64,000 nt of DNA from Hyphomicrobiales bacterium (GTDB taxonomy: Bacteria; Pseudomonadota; Alphaproteobacteria; Rhizobiales; Rhizobiaceae), in the NCBI GenBank assembly GCA_900473685.1, contig UCNE01000014.1, positions 124,001 to 188,000 on the forward strand. Direction: 5' to 3'. Shown here one piece after another: positions 35,613-44,901 of this stretch. A model generated the notes under the pieces. That model saw only the letters and a list, made by a program, of their open reading frames with translations, had not been told where the DNA came from and did not search any database. The translations under genes were made by a program, and so were the position numbers. Each line of letters starts with the position of its first letter. The stretch's first letter is position 1.

Positions 35613-37307
35613 TTATGCGCTCTCACGGAAATTCTGGTCTTCGGCATCCGGGCCCCCCATGGACAGATCAAGAGCAAAACCCTTGGCCCGCGCCTGCTGG
35701 GAGGCAACCGAGTTTCCAACGGGTGCCGGTCTGCGGTTGGCAACCGGCTTTGCCGTGGAAACCTTTGTCATCACCACGGGTGCAACGGCCTTCCGGACGC
35801 TGGCACCGTGATTGGCGCTGTCCACCTTGAAGAAGGCGATCGATGCCTGCAGCTCTTCTGCCTGGGCGGCCAGCTCTTCGGAGGTCGCCGACATCTGCTC
35901 GGAAGCACTGGCATTCTGCTGGGTCACCTTGTCGAGCTGCTGGATCGCCTCGTTGATCTGGCTTGAACCGATATCCTGCTCGCGGCAAGCGGCCGAGATT
36001 TCCGAAACCAGTTCGGCGGTCTTGCGGATATCCGGAACCAGGCGGTTCAGCATGTCGCCCGCTTCGGCAGCGGCCTTGACCGTATCGCTCGACATCTGGC
36101 CGATTTCAGCGGCAGCCGACTGGCTGCGTTCCGCAAGCTTGCGAACTTCGGAAGCGACGACGGCAAAGCCCTTGCCATGTTCGCCGGCGCGGGCGGCTTC
36201 CACAGCGGCGTTCAGAGCGAGAAGGTCGGTCTGGCGGGCGATTTCCTGGACGATGCCGATCTTTTCGGCGATCGTGCGCATGGCGCTGACGGCACGCGAC
36301 ACAGCTTCGCCGCTGGCTTCGGCATCCTTCGACGATTGACGCGCAATCTTTTCAGTCTGGGCCGCATTGTCGGCGTTCTGCTTGATATTGGCCGCCATCT
36401 CTTCCATCGAGGCGGATGCCTCTTCGGCAGACGCCGCCTGCTCGGTCGCGCCCTGGCTGACCTGCTCGGAGCTTGCCGACAGTTCCTGGCTACCGGCGGA
36501 GACATTGTCGGAGGCGGACAGCGCGTCAGCAACGACGCCGCGCAGGCGTTCGATCATCACGTTGACATTGCCGAGAAGAGCACCGATCTCGTCGCGGTTG
36601 GTAATCTCCGCAAGCTTGGTCAGATCGCCATCGGCGACATCGGCGACGGCAGTCGTCGCGCGGCGCAGGCCCTTGCTGATGGTCAGCGAAATCCAGATGG
36701 CGGCGGCAATGGCAATCAGTACGGCGAGACCTGCCGCCGCCGTCATCATGAAACGCGTGTCCTGATACATTGCGTCGGCGGCGGCCTGCGCTTCGGCAAG
36801 ACGCGTTTCCTCAAGCTTGACGACCTCGTCGAGAATGGCGTCCATGTCATTGGCGCTCTGGCGCGCCGTCGTAACGGAGATGTTCTGCGCGGCCGGCGCA
36901 TTACCGGCATCGAGGAACTTGCGGATCTGGCTTTCGGCCTCATTGGCCTGAACCGACAGCGCCTGCAGCTTTACCCAGTTCGGCTTGCCCTGTTCGGTCG
37001 CCTTGGCGGCTGCTTCGTTCAGCGTTTCATCGAAAAGCTTGCGATTGTGGTCGCCCTTGGTGCGGGCATCTGAGGATTCCTTTTCCGATGTCGCGGCAAG
37101 CAGGTTCTTCTGCTGGCGGATCGCCTGCAGCTGATAGATATTGATCTGCTGGGCGAGCTGCAGCCGCGCGGCCGGGCCTTGCAGCACGTCTTCAACTGTC
37201 TGATTAAGATTGCCCAGGCTCAGGATGCCGTAACCGGCGGTTCCGAGCAGCAGGGTTATGACGAAACCGAAGGCCATCGCCAGTTTGAGCTTGATGGTAA
37301 ATCGCAT
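35613..37307 (-). CDS. Methyl-accepting chemotaxis protein (second paralogue)
   Basis: Chemoreceptor of 564 residues. The N-terminal helix ([20 protein letters not shown]) and a second membrane helix near residue 195 ([20 protein letters not shown]) enclose a helical periplasmic domain unlike that of the first receptor. The HAMP domain is followed by a signalling domain differing from its neighbour at only a handful of positions over about 230 residues. [20 protein letters not shown] marks the CheW/CheA-binding tip. AAGGA precedes the ATG by about eight bases. It ends NFRESA, similar to the first receptor. Confidence 0.92.
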   Translation of the reverse strand: MRFTIKLKLAMAFGFVITLLLGTAGYGILSLGNLNQTVEDVLQGPAARLQLAQQINIYQLQAIRQQKNLLAATSEKESSDARTKGDHNRKLFDETLNEAAAKATEQGKPNWVKLQALSVQANEAESQIRKFLDAGNAPAAQNISVTTARQSANDMDAILDEVVKLEETRLAEAQAAADAMYQDTRFMMTAAAGLAVLIAIAAAIWISLTISKGLRRATTAVADVADGDLTKLAEITNRDEIGALLGNVNVMIERLRGVVADALSASDNVSAGSQELSASSEQVSQGATEQAASAEEASASMEEMAANIKQNADNAAQTEKIARQSSKDAEASGEAVSRAVSAMRTIAEKIGIVQEIARQTDLLALNAAVEAARAGEHGKGFAVVASEVRKLAERSQSAAAEIGQMSSDTVKAAAEAGDMLNRLVPDIRKTAELVSEISAACREQDIGSSQINEAIQQLDKVTQQNASASEQMSATSEELAAQAEELQASIAFFKVDSANHGASVRKAVAPVVMTKVSTAKPVANRRPAPVGNSVASQQARAKGFALDLSMGGPDAEDQNFRESA

Positions 37308-37362
37308 TGTCAAATTCCTTGAATATGAACAACCGCGCATGCCGTATGCAGCTTGCGCGGCG

Positions 37363-37869
37363 TCAGGTGTCCGTCCTGAATGAAAAAATTGCCTGCAGGT
37401 TGGGAAGGATGATGAATTGTCCTCCCCGCTTGACCAGGCAGTTGATGTAGTCGGGCCGCCACCGCATCCCGACGCTGGGAGGCGCCTCACTGGATGTCTT
37501 GGCAAGCGTGGTGACTTCATTCACCTTGTCTGTTCGAAGACCGACCAATGTCGGCTCTCCCTGGAGATTAAGCTCGATGACGATGATACGGCTGTCGATC
37601 GTCGTTTCCGCCGCTTCCATGCCGAAAGCGAGGCGGATATCGGCAAGCGGGATGACCTTGCCGCGAAAATTGATGACGCTGCCGACAAAGGGCATGGCGC
37701 CGGGAACAGTGGTCTCCGGCAACAGGTCGAGGATTTCCTGAACCATGGCTGCCTCAAGCGCAAACGTTTCGCCGTGAAGGTCGAATGTCAGCACTTCCAG
37801 CTCGCCATCGCTGTTCCAATGCGTGTCGGATTGCGGCTGCCTGTCGTTTGTCTGAACTGCTTCGATCAT
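37363..37869 (-). CDS. cheW: Chemotaxis coupling protein CheW (second copy)
   Basis: Adaptor protein of 168 residues. After a 25-residue polar leader, the CheW fold begins with [38 protein letters not shown] and [13 protein letters not shown] follow in the usual order. Its ATG overlaps the cheA stop (ATGA), so synthesis is coupled to CheA. A much longer in-frame reading runs antiparallel to no known domain and is rejected. Having one cheW on each side of the receptor pair may let each adaptor serve a different receptor. Confidence 0.9.
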   Translation of the reverse strand: MIEAVQTNDRQPQSDTHWNSDGELEVLTFDLHGETFALEAAMVQEILDLLPETTVPGAMPFVGSVINFRGKVIPLADIRLAFGMEAAETTIDSRIIVIELNLQGEPTLVGLRTDKVNEVTTLAKTSSEAPPSVGMRWRPDYINCLVKRGGQFIILPNLQAIFSFRTDT

Positions 37870-39926
37870 CCTGCCGCGCGCACCTGCGCCTCCTGTTGCT
37901 GACCGGCCGCCACCAGATGGGCGACATCGAGAATGAGGGCGACACTGCCGTCGCCGAGAATGGTCGCGCCGGAGAAGGTCGCGACGTCGTGATGCAGCTT
38001 CGACATCGACTTGATGACCGTCTGGTGGTCGCCGATGATCTGGTCGACGACCATGCCGACGCGCTCGGTGCCGGTCGAAATGACCACGACTTTCTGATGC
38101 GCGTCCGGCTTGGTGCCGGTGCGGAACAGGTCGCGCAATCGAAGGAATGGCACCAGACTGTCGCGCAACGAGATGAAGCTGCGGCCCCTTGAACGCAGGT
38201 CTTCCTCGAGCGACAGCTCCAGGCATTCCTCGACTGCAGACAACGGAATGACATAGCGCCCGGTGCCAACCCGCACCAAAAGGCCATCGATAATCGCCAG
38301 TGTCAGCGGAATGCGCAGCGATACGTCCGAGCCTTGGCCGGCATGGCTGGTAATATCGATCGCACCGCGCAGTGTCTCGACCGTCTTCTTGACCACGTCC
38401 ATGCCGACGCCACGGCCGGAAAGATTGGTAACCTGTGCCGCCGTCGAAAAGCCGGGAGCGAAAATCAGCTGCAGCAGGTCCTGATCGGACAGCGCGGCGC
38501 CGGGCTGGATGAGACCGGAGGCCTCTGCCTTGGCCCGCACCCGCTCGCGGTTGATGCCGCGGCCGTCGTCCTTGATGGTAATGATCACTTCGCCACCGGC
38601 CTGGCGGGCCGAGAGCATGATCTTGCCAGCCTCGTCCTTGCCGGCTGCACGGCGTTCTTCCGGGGTTTCCAGGCCATGGTCGATCGAATTGCGCACCAGG
38701 TGCACCAGCGGATCGGCCAGCCGCTCGATGACGGTCTTGTCGACTTCGGTGGTTTCGCCTTCCGTCACCAGTTCGATAACCTTGCCGGTCTCGCGGGCGA
38801 GATCGTGTACCAGCCGCCGGAAGCGGCCGAACAGGCTGCCGACCGGCACCATGCGCAGGACCATCATCGTGTCACGCAACTCGCCCGACAGCCGTTCGAT
38901 TTCTTCGGAAACCGAACGCAACTGCAGATCCATGCTGGAACTGGCCAGCTGCCTGAGGCGCGATTGCGCGATAACAAGTTCGCCGACACGGTCCATCAGT
39001 TCGTCCAGCCGCTCGGCGGGAACACGGACATTTTCGGCAGCCTTTGCCTGACGCGCATCATTGCTGCCCGGCACTTCGCGCTCGACGGCAGGCGCGGCCG
39101 GCGCTTGGGCCGGCACAGGCAGCGTCGCAGGGGCAATTGCTGCAACGGGCAGAACCACCGGCACAGGCTGTTCGGCCTGAACAGCGGCCGGCTCAGCAAT
39201 CACCGCAACACCGTCTGTCAGCGTCTCGACATCAAGCTGCATATCGTCGAGCACGAAGATAAAGACATCATCGATCGCCGAACGCGGCTGATCGGTCGTC
39301 ACCGTCACGTCCCAGGACAGATGCAGATCGGTGGGGACCAGCACATCCAGCGATGGGATGGCAGAGGTATTCACAGCGATGCGGCATTCGCCAAGATCGC
39401 GCAGTTCGTCCAGCAGCCCCAAAGGATTGGTGCCATTGACCATGGAATTGACTGGCAGGCTGAAGCGGATACGCCAGGTATTACCAGCACTTTTCACGGC
39501 AACAGCCGCAGGCTCCGCTTGTATGGTCGGCACAAGTGCCGTCACCGGCGCGTCGCCTTCGACCGCCCGCTGCAACTGGCTCAAGAGAATATCGCCGATA
39601 TTGCCGTGGTCGTCCATCGGCCGGTCGACCAGCGCGCGCATATGATCCTGCGCGGCAAGAACGGCGGCAATCAGCTCGCTCGTGGCTGGTTTTTCGCCCT
39701 TGCGAACCCGGTCGAAGGCCGTCTCGCAATGGTGGGTAAAGGCCGCGAGCGCGTCGAAGCCGAACATCGCACCCGATCCCTTGAGTGTGTGGAGGCCGCG
39801 AAAGACTGCGTCGATCTGATCCCTGTCGTCGAGCCGGTGGGTCAGATCGAGCAGGCCGGACTCGATCTGCTCAAACAGTTCCGCCGCTTCCATTCGAAAC
39901 ACTGCAATAGGATCGGTCATGCTCAT
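37866..39926 (-). CDS. cheA: Chemotaxis histidine kinase CheA
   Basis: Sensor kinase of 686 residues. The phospho-accepting histidine is His46 in GLHTLKGSGAMFGF (P1/HPt). A linker and response-regulator-binding region precede the dimerisation helices (RLDELMDRVGELVIAQSRL, about 305). The ATPase has the N box HLVRNSIDHGLETP, DDGRGIN and GRGVGMDVVK. A CheW-like domain forms the C-terminus. The alanine/proline-rich linker at about 240-290 is long. It overlaps the cheY stop and the following cheW start by four bases each. Confidence 0.95.
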   Translation of the reverse strand: MSMTDPIAVFRMEAAELFEQIESGLLDLTHRLDDRDQIDAVFRGLHTLKGSGAMFGFDALAAFTHHCETAFDRVRKGEKPATSELIAAVLAAQDHMRALVDRPMDDHGNIGDILLSQLQRAVEGDAPVTALVPTIQAEPAAVAVKSAGNTWRIRFSLPVNSMVNGTNPLGLLDELRDLGECRIAVNTSAIPSLDVLVPTDLHLSWDVTVTTDQPRSAIDDVFIFVLDDMQLDVETLTDGVAVIAEPAAVQAEQPVPVVLPVAAIAPATLPVPAQAPAAPAVEREVPGSNDARQAKAAENVRVPAERLDELMDRVGELVIAQSRLRQLASSSMDLQLRSVSEEIERLSGELRDTMMVLRMVPVGSLFGRFRRLVHDLARETGKVIELVTEGETTEVDKTVIERLADPLVHLVRNSIDHGLETPEERRAAGKDEAGKIMLSARQAGGEVIITIKDDGRGINRERVRAKAEASGLIQPGAALSDQDLLQLIFAPGFSTAAQVTNLSGRGVGMDVVKKTVETLRGAIDITSHAGQGSDVSLRIPLTLAIIDGLLVRVGTGRYVIPLSAVEECLELSLEEDLRSRGRSFISLRDSLVPFLRLRDLFRTGTKPDAHQKVVVISTGTERVGMVVDQIIGDHQTVIKSMSKLHHDVATFSGATILGDGSVALILDVAHLVAAGQQQEAQVRAAG

Positions 39927-40291
39927 CTTCCGAGAACCTTCCTGACGATCTTGACGAGGGTTTCCGGATCAAACGGTTTTGTCAGCCAGCCGGTGGCTCC
40001 AGCCGCCTTTGCCCGTGCCTTGAGGTCCGCGTCGGATTCCGTCGTCAGGAAGATGATCGGTACGCCGGTATGGGCCGGCAGCTTGCGCAACTCTTCGATC
40101 ATCGTCAGCCCGTCCATGACCGGCATGTTCAGGTCCGTAACGATCAGGTCGAACTGACCGGATTTTGCCTTTTCCAGGCCTTCGGCCCCATTGACGGCCT
40201 CGGTGATATCGTAGCCCGCATTGGACAAGGTGACCTTCGTCGTCAAACGGATGCTGGCCGAGTCATCGACGGTCAATATTCTCGCGGTCAT
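39923..40291 (-). CDS. cheY: Single-domain response regulator CheY
   Basis: Receiver protein of 122 residues, the normal size. Acidic pocket residues Asp9 and Asp10 (VDDSAS), phosphorylation site Asp53 (LIVTDLNMPVMDG), Thr83 (FLTTES) and Lys105 (LTKPF) are all present. The switch aromatic position before the lysine is Trp102 rather than Tyr or Phe. It overlaps the STAS gene before it and the cheA gene after it by four bases each. Since no flagellar genes are near, its target may be the flagellar motor in trans or another output. Confidence 0.94.
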   Translation of the reverse strand: MTARILTVDDSASIRLTTKVTLSNAGYDITEAVNGAEGLEKAKSGQFDLIVTDLNMPVMDGLTMIEELRKLPAHTGVPIIFLTTESDADLKARAKAAGATGWLTKPFDPETLVKIVRKVLGR

Positions 40292-40617
40292 TGTATTACC
40301 TCTTCATGCAACCAGAATTTCTTGTCTTCGGGAGAGAACGTTTCGGCGAAGCCACCGCGCTCCAGCACGTTGAGAACCGAACCTTCAGCCGGGCTCGACA
40401 TGACAATATGCTTTCCGGTGGTTTTTGCGCGTATTCTTGCAGACTCCATCAATTGAATGAAGCTTAAGTCGGCGTCAGCGCTCTTCGGAACGGAAATCAA
40501 TAGTGATTTATCGGAATTTACTTCAGAATAGATCAGATCATATACATTAGATATATTTCTAATATTCAATTTATCTGGCAATTCAACCAAAATATATTCA
40601 TCGATTAAGGGGGGCAT
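40288..40617 (-). CDS. STAS-domain protein at the head of the che operon
   Basis: Protein of 109 residues with the anti-sigma-factor-antagonist (STAS) fold: beta strand ILVELPDKLN, LLISVPKSADADLSFIQLM containing the usual phospho-serine region, and HIVMSSPAEGSVLNVLERGG. It has no membrane segment. Its first third is markedly A/T-richer than the genes around it. It overlaps cheY by four bases and so is expressed with it. STAS proteins of this kind can be phosphorylated or bind histidine kinases; a role in receptor-kinase assembly or output control is inferred, not shown. Confidence 0.82.
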   Translation of the reverse strand: MPPLIDEYILVELPDKLNIRNISNVYDLIYSEVNSDKSLLISVPKSADADLSFIQLMESARIRAKTTGKHIVMSSPAEGSVLNVLERGGFAETFSPEDKKFWLHEEVIQ

Positions 40618-40975
40618 TGCAGTCCTCTGAAACGATTAATACTACTTTCTCCTCAAATGGAATCTCACGCCAGCCTTAACAGCGGGTAAATTCAGGTTGT
40701 AAGATTCTGCACTTATTACGAGTCTGTTCACTATGAAATCTTACCTGAGAGTTTTCATAGACCACCAAAAATCAGGCGGAAAACCTTATGAATTCAAGGA
40801 ATTGCGGTAAAACAATTTTTCAACGCCCGGATAAGCCTCAACAATTCCCGCAACGGGTGAGCTCCGCATCGGCAAGGCCGCTGCAACGCAGACGAGTCCC
40901 GCGTTTAACCAGACATTTCCATCCTTGCCCTATGGATGCCGGAAAGACCGCACATGTTTTGAGTTGAGGGCTATT
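40618..40975. promoter_or_regulatory. A/T-rich divergent control region of the che operon
   Basis: About 358 bases without a supportable gene, lying between the leftward STAS-che operon and the rightward MCP-like gene. It is clearly A/T-richer than its surroundings and holds an inverted repeat, CTATGAAA (40731-40738) and TTTCATAG (40753-40760), with a 14-base loop. Promoters for both directions must lie here, but no confident -35/-10 or sigma-54 box could be assigned. Confidence 0.5.
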
Positions 40976-42724
40976 TTGACATACAGCACCGCATTGGCCC
41001 ACCAGACCGGCCTCCACCCAACCGGCATTGCCACCGTCTCCGACATCGGTCGCAAGCTGGAAGCGGCACGAACGAAGGTCGAGCAGCGCTTCCTTGAAGG
41101 CGGCAGTGTTCTTCTGGCTGTCATGGACGTGCTCAACAACCTGCTTGCTTCGCTGGACAATGTCACCCGGACGCTCGACGCCGGTGCAGCGACCGACACA
41201 ACGGCCGACCTGCTGGCGACGGTGAAAAATCTGTCGGAACTGCCGCAGCTGGAAAGCCTGCGCCAGAAGAACCTCGATATCCTGTCCAGCTCCGGCGCCG
41301 GCCTGCGCACGCATGTCGCCGACATGCAGGAGACCATGCGCTATCTGCAGACCTTTGCCGTGACGGTGAAGATCACCGGCGCTGGCATTGCCGAGTTTGC
41401 CGGTTTTGCCGAGGAAATCCTTGATCGCATCCGCTCCGGCACGGCCGAAGTCAACAATTTTGCCGGCCAGCTCCATGCGCTGGAAAAGGAACTCAACACG
41501 GCCCAGACCTTCGGCTCCGGTGTCGCGCAGCGCTATGAGCAGACGGTACCCTCGGTGGTCAGCGCGCTGCAGCGCGACGCGCAGACGATCAGCGCGCACC
41601 GCAAGAAGCTTGGCGAGATTGCCAAACAGGTCGGTGTGCTCGCCCGCGGGGTCCAGGGCAAGGTCGCGACGACCCTGTCCGCACTGCAGATCGGCGATAT
41701 CACCCGCCAGCGCATCGAGCATGTGCAATCGACGCTGACCATCATCCAAGATTTCCTCGCCAGCGACGAAGGCCGCGCCCTTGATCGTGGCGCGCAGGCA
41801 CGGCTGGAAAACCTCGTCCATCACCTCGCCGCCGCCCAGATGGTCGACATGGTCGAGAACTTCCAGCGTGATTCCCGCAGCGTCGTCGAAACCATTGCCA
41901 GCTTCAGCCATGATACCCAGGATATTCTCAACCTGCGCGCCGAGATGCAAAGCGAGGACGATGCCAAGGGCGGCAACTTCATGCGGGCGCTGGAGGAGAG
42001 CGTTTCCGCCGCCCACGCCATCGTCAAGCAGGTCGAGACAGCCAGCCTGCAGGCCAATCATGTCAGCCAGTCGACGACCGCGACCGCTGCCAACCTGCTC
42101 AAGGGCATCGAGAACATCCGCGCCGTGAAAATGGACATCCATTATATGGCACTCAATACCAATCTGCGCTGCAGCCGCATGGGCGAGGAGGGCCGGTCGA
42201 TCAACGTCGTCACCGCCGAACTGCGCGTCTTTGCCGCCAAGCTCGACGAATCCGCCGATGCGATCGTCAACGGCCTGACCGGATTTGAAGAAGCAGCCTG
42301 TGCAATCGCCGCCACCGACAGTACCGGTGGCCCCGGCCTTGCCGAACGCCTGAGCGATGCAGTCGGCAATATCCGCTCGGCAGCCAACGCCATGGAAACC
42401 GAGCTGGGCATTCTCTCAGAGCATGGCCGGGAAGTCGCGAGCAAGATCAGCCTGTCGATCAGCAAGCTGGATTTCCAGAACGATCTCGGCGAAGTTCTCT
42501 CCACCTGCGCTGATGATCTCTGCGATCTCGCCGGCGACAGCTTGCCCGGTATCGACGAACTCGCCGATGTCCTGGCAGGGGTCGGCCCGCGTATCTTCAA
42601 GCTCTACACGATGGCGCAGGAACGCACCGTCCACCAGGCGATCATTCCGGCAGGAAATGTGCTCGCGGCACCGGTCACCGCCGCCACCAATGACGATGAG
42701 CTTTTCGAAGATGCGCTGTTTTAA
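40976..42724 (+). CDS. Soluble helical protein with a decayed MCP-like signalling tip
   Basis: Protein of 582 residues, nearly all predicted helix, with no membrane segment or signal peptide. Around residue 380 it reads MDIHYMALNTNLRCSRMGEE then GRSINVVTAELRVFAAKL, which lines up with the chemoreceptor tip [31 protein letters not shown] but has lost most CheW- and CheA-contact residues. A second conserved-looking stretch is LQIGDITRQRIEHVQ, near residue 240. The TTG start with GAGGG five bases upstream is chosen. It is divergent from the che operon and may modulate it. It has no other recognisable domain. Confidence 0.75.
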   Translation: MTYSTALAHQTGLHPTGIATVSDIGRKLEAARTKVEQRFLEGGSVLLAVMDVLNNLLASLDNVTRTLDAGAATDTTADLLATVKNLSELPQLESLRQKNLDILSSSGAGLRTHVADMQETMRYLQTFAVTVKITGAGIAEFAGFAEEILDRIRSGTAEVNNFAGQLHALEKELNTAQTFGSGVAQRYEQTVPSVVSALQRDAQTISAHRKKLGEIAKQVGVLARGVQGKVATTLSALQIGDITRQRIEHVQSTLTIIQDFLASDEGRALDRGAQARLENLVHHLAAAQMVDMVENFQRDSRSVVETIASFSHDTQDILNLRAEMQSEDDAKGGNFMRALEESVSAAHAIVKQVETASLQANHVSQSTTATAANLLKGIENIRAVKMDIHYMALNTNLRCSRMGEEGRSINVVTAELRVFAAKLDESADAIVNGLTGFEEAACAIAATDSTGGPGLAERLSDAVGNIRSAANAMETELGILSEHGREVASKISLSISKLDFQNDLGEVLSTCADDLCDLAGDSLPGIDELADVLAGVGPRIFKLYTMAQERTVHQAIIPAGNVLAAPVTAATNDDELFEDALF

Positions 42725-42754
42725 GTGAGGTTCAGGCGCTTCGCCAGAGGAGGT

Positions 42755-43615
42755 TTACCCTTCTGACCAGCGGAATGACGGCAGGATGAAGTCGGGTGTG
42801 GCGCCATGCCCGACAAACAGCGCCTGGCGCTCCGCATCCGAGGCGGTTTCCAGAATGCCCGTCGTCACCAGGATCGACTTCAATCCGGCACCCGCAGCGC
42901 CAGCGATGTCGTGTTCGATACTATCGCCAATGCAGCAGATCCTTTCCGGCGCAGTAGACCCCAGGAAGTCCCGCGCAGCCGCGTAGATATCCGGGAACGG
43001 CTTGCCGATCCAGCGCACCGTACCTCCCAGCTCTTCGTAAAGCTCAGCGATCCGCCCTGCCCCGAAGGCCGTGCCATTCTTGGTCAGCATGATCTTGTCC
43101 GGGTTGGTGCAAAGGCAAGGAATCCCACGCCGTGCCGCCGGCGCCAGCAATGCCTCGTAGAACGGCAGCGGATACACATCACCTTCGCTTGCGGCCAAAA
43201 GAATGAAATCCGCCTCCTCGCCGCGTTCGGTGCGGACGAGATCAAGCCCGTCCAGCGGCGAAGTATCGCCGTCGCGGCTGATCAGCAGGCATGTGCGAGG
43301 AACCGCGCTGCTCACCTGCCTGATCTCGGACTGAAGAATGCGCCAGGCAACTTCCCCGGAAGTCAAGAACCAGTCCCAGCTCTGTGAATCGAAACCCAGC
43401 GCAGCGAGGCGGCGATCGTTCTCCGCCGAACGTTTTCCCGAGTTGGATAGAATGATAATCATCTTGCCCGCCTGTTTCAGACGGACGAGTGTTTCGACAG
43501 CGCCAGGATAAGGCCCTGAGCCATCCCGCAGCACACCGAACTGATCAATCAGGAAGGCGTCGAAACGCTCTTCGATCTCATCCAGACCGGAAATTATCAG
43601 AGGCCTGTTCGTCAT
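42755..43615 (-). CDS. HAD-superfamily hydrolase, subfamily IIA
   Basis: Phosphatase-like protein of 286 residues. Motif I is FDAFLIDQFGVLRDG with the nucleophilic aspartate; the second position carries Phe instead of Asp, as in the TIGR01459 group. Motif II is IIILSNSGKR, the lysine lies in NPDKIMLTKNG, and motif IV is CIGDSIEHDIAGA. A type C2 cap occupies the middle. It overlaps the kinase gene by four bases (ATGA) and is the last gene of the polyol operon. Likely role: removal of phosphate from a pathway intermediate or a dead-end sugar phosphate (inference). Confidence 0.83.
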   Translation of the reverse strand: MTNRPLIISGLDEIEERFDAFLIDQFGVLRDGSGPYPGAVETLVRLKQAGKMIIILSNSGKRSAENDRRLAALGFDSQSWDWFLTSGEVAWRILQSEIRQVSSAVPRTCLLISRDGDTSPLDGLDLVRTERGEEADFILLAASEGDVYPLPFYEALLAPAARRGIPCLCTNPDKIMLTKNGTAFGAGRIAELYEELGGTVRWIGKPFPDIYAAARDFLGSTAPERICCIGDSIEHDIAGAAGAGLKSILVTTGILETASDAERQALFVGHGATPDFILPSFRWSEG

Positions 43616-44901
43616 AGGACACCCGCCGATTTCGCGCCGATGAGTGCAAGCCGTGCGGTCCCGGCAGCCGCCTCTTCCGAGGCCACGGCCAAGAAGGGAA
43701 CCGGCATCTTCCGCTTGCGGATCGCCGTCCAGACCGAATTCTTCGCCCCGCCGCCGACCGTGCGGATGGAGCACAGCGCCGGACTGCCAAGAGACACCAG
43801 CCGCTGATAGGCCAGCGCCTCGACACCCGCGATACCCTCGAAGATCGCTTTCAGGAACTCGGCATCGCTCTGTGGCCGTGGCTCCATTCGTGGCTTCATC
43901 GCCGGATCATTGACCGGAAAGCGCTCGCCATCCTTGATCAGCGGGTAATAGTCGAGCCCCGTGTCGGTTTGTGGATCGATCTTCGCCGAAAGAGCGACAA
44001 TTTCCTCATTGTCGAAATGGGCTGACAAAACCACGCCGCCGGTATTGGAGGCACCGCCTGCCAGCCACATATCGCCGATCCGGTGGCTGTAAAGACCATA
44101 TTCCGGCGCGAAAAGCGGACGGTCCGACAGCATTTTCACCGTCAGGGTCGTGCCGAGCGCCGACACAGCGTCGCCGGGTTGATCGGCTCCGGTTGCCAGA
44201 AACGAGGCGCAGCCATCCGTGGTGCCCGCAACGATCACCACGTCATCGGAGAGGCCGAAGGCATCGGCTGCGGCCTGCGAAATTCCGGAGACCGGCGCGC
44301 CTGCGGGCAAGACATCCGGCAACAGGTCCAGCCGCACGCCCGTGGCAGCGATCCAGTCAGGCCATTGGCGTGCGACGGGATCGTAGCCGGTCTTCAAGGC
44401 ATTGTTCTCATCGGACACATCGTAGAGGCCGGTGAAATGACCGGCCAGCCAATCGGCCTGATGGATGATGCGAAAGATGCCCGGGATGGACTGAAACGTC
44501 AGCGCCTTGGCCAAGCCCGATGTTGCCCCGTGTGCGGCGCTTTCCTTGGGCGCGTGGGCTGCGATACGGCCGAGGGTATCCGCATCCCCGACGGGATCAT
44601 TATACATCATCGGCACCGCCAGCGGCGTACCGTCCGCGCTGGCAGGCAGCATCGTGCCGGATGTGCCATCGATCGCAATCGCCCGAACCTGTGTCCGGTC
44701 GATGCCGTCCAGAACCTGTCCCAGCGCCGTCTGCACCGCTTTCCACCAAACCACGGGATCACGGTGATCGGCGGAAAAATCGGCAAGTTTGGAGGATCCT
44801 GAAGCGGCGATCTCAAAACCAGCATCCATGGCCACGGCACGCGCACCGGATGTACCGATGTCGATGCCGATCACCAGCGGACTGCCCGAGGCAAAACTCA
44901 T
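43612..44901 (-). CDS. FGGY-family carbohydrate kinase (ribulokinase/xylulokinase-like)
   Basis: Sugar kinase of 429 residues. The N-terminal phosphate-1 motif is VIGIDIGTSGARAVAMD, followed by IAIDGTSGTMLP; the C-terminal half has ASFLATGA, WLAGGASNTGGVVL and the adenosine motif TVGGGAKNSVW. It is shorter than glycerol kinase or EryA-type kinases (about 500-520) and similar in size to D-ribulose kinases. GGAAAGG lies upstream of the ATG and the gene overlaps the aldolase gene by four bases. It is the second FGGY kinase of the operon. Confidence 0.87.
   Translation of the reverse strand: MSFASGSPLVIGIDIGTSGARAVAMDAGFEIAASGSSKLADFSADHRDPVVWWKAVQTALGQVLDGIDRTQVRAIAIDGTSGTMLPASADGTPLAVPMMYNDPVGDADTLGRIAAHAPKESAAHGATSGLAKALTFQSIPGIFRIIHQADWLAGHFTGLYDVSDENNALKTGYDPVARQWPDWIAATGVRLDLLPDVLPAGAPVSGISQAAADAFGLSDDVVIVAGTTDGCASFLATGADQPGDAVSALGTTLTVKMLSDRPLFAPEYGLYSHRIGDMWLAGGASNTGGVVLSAHFDNEEIVALSAKIDPQTDTGLDYYPLIKDGERFPVNDPAMKPRMEPRPQSDAEFLKAIFEGIAGVEALAYQRLVSLGSPALCSIRTVGGGAKNSVWTAIRKRKMPVPFLAVASEEAAAGTARLALIGAKSAGVL

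Noticed and set aside
33598-37307. Shared FRESA C-termini of the two receptors as CheR-binding pentapeptides
   Set aside because: The sequence does not resemble the NWETF/NWESF tether (no Trp), and both tails follow a near-identical segment, so similarity may simply be inherited.
38334-40157. 607-codon rightward frame opposite cheA
   Set aside because: Antisense shadow of CheA, whose P1 histidine and kinase boxes are intact on the other strand.
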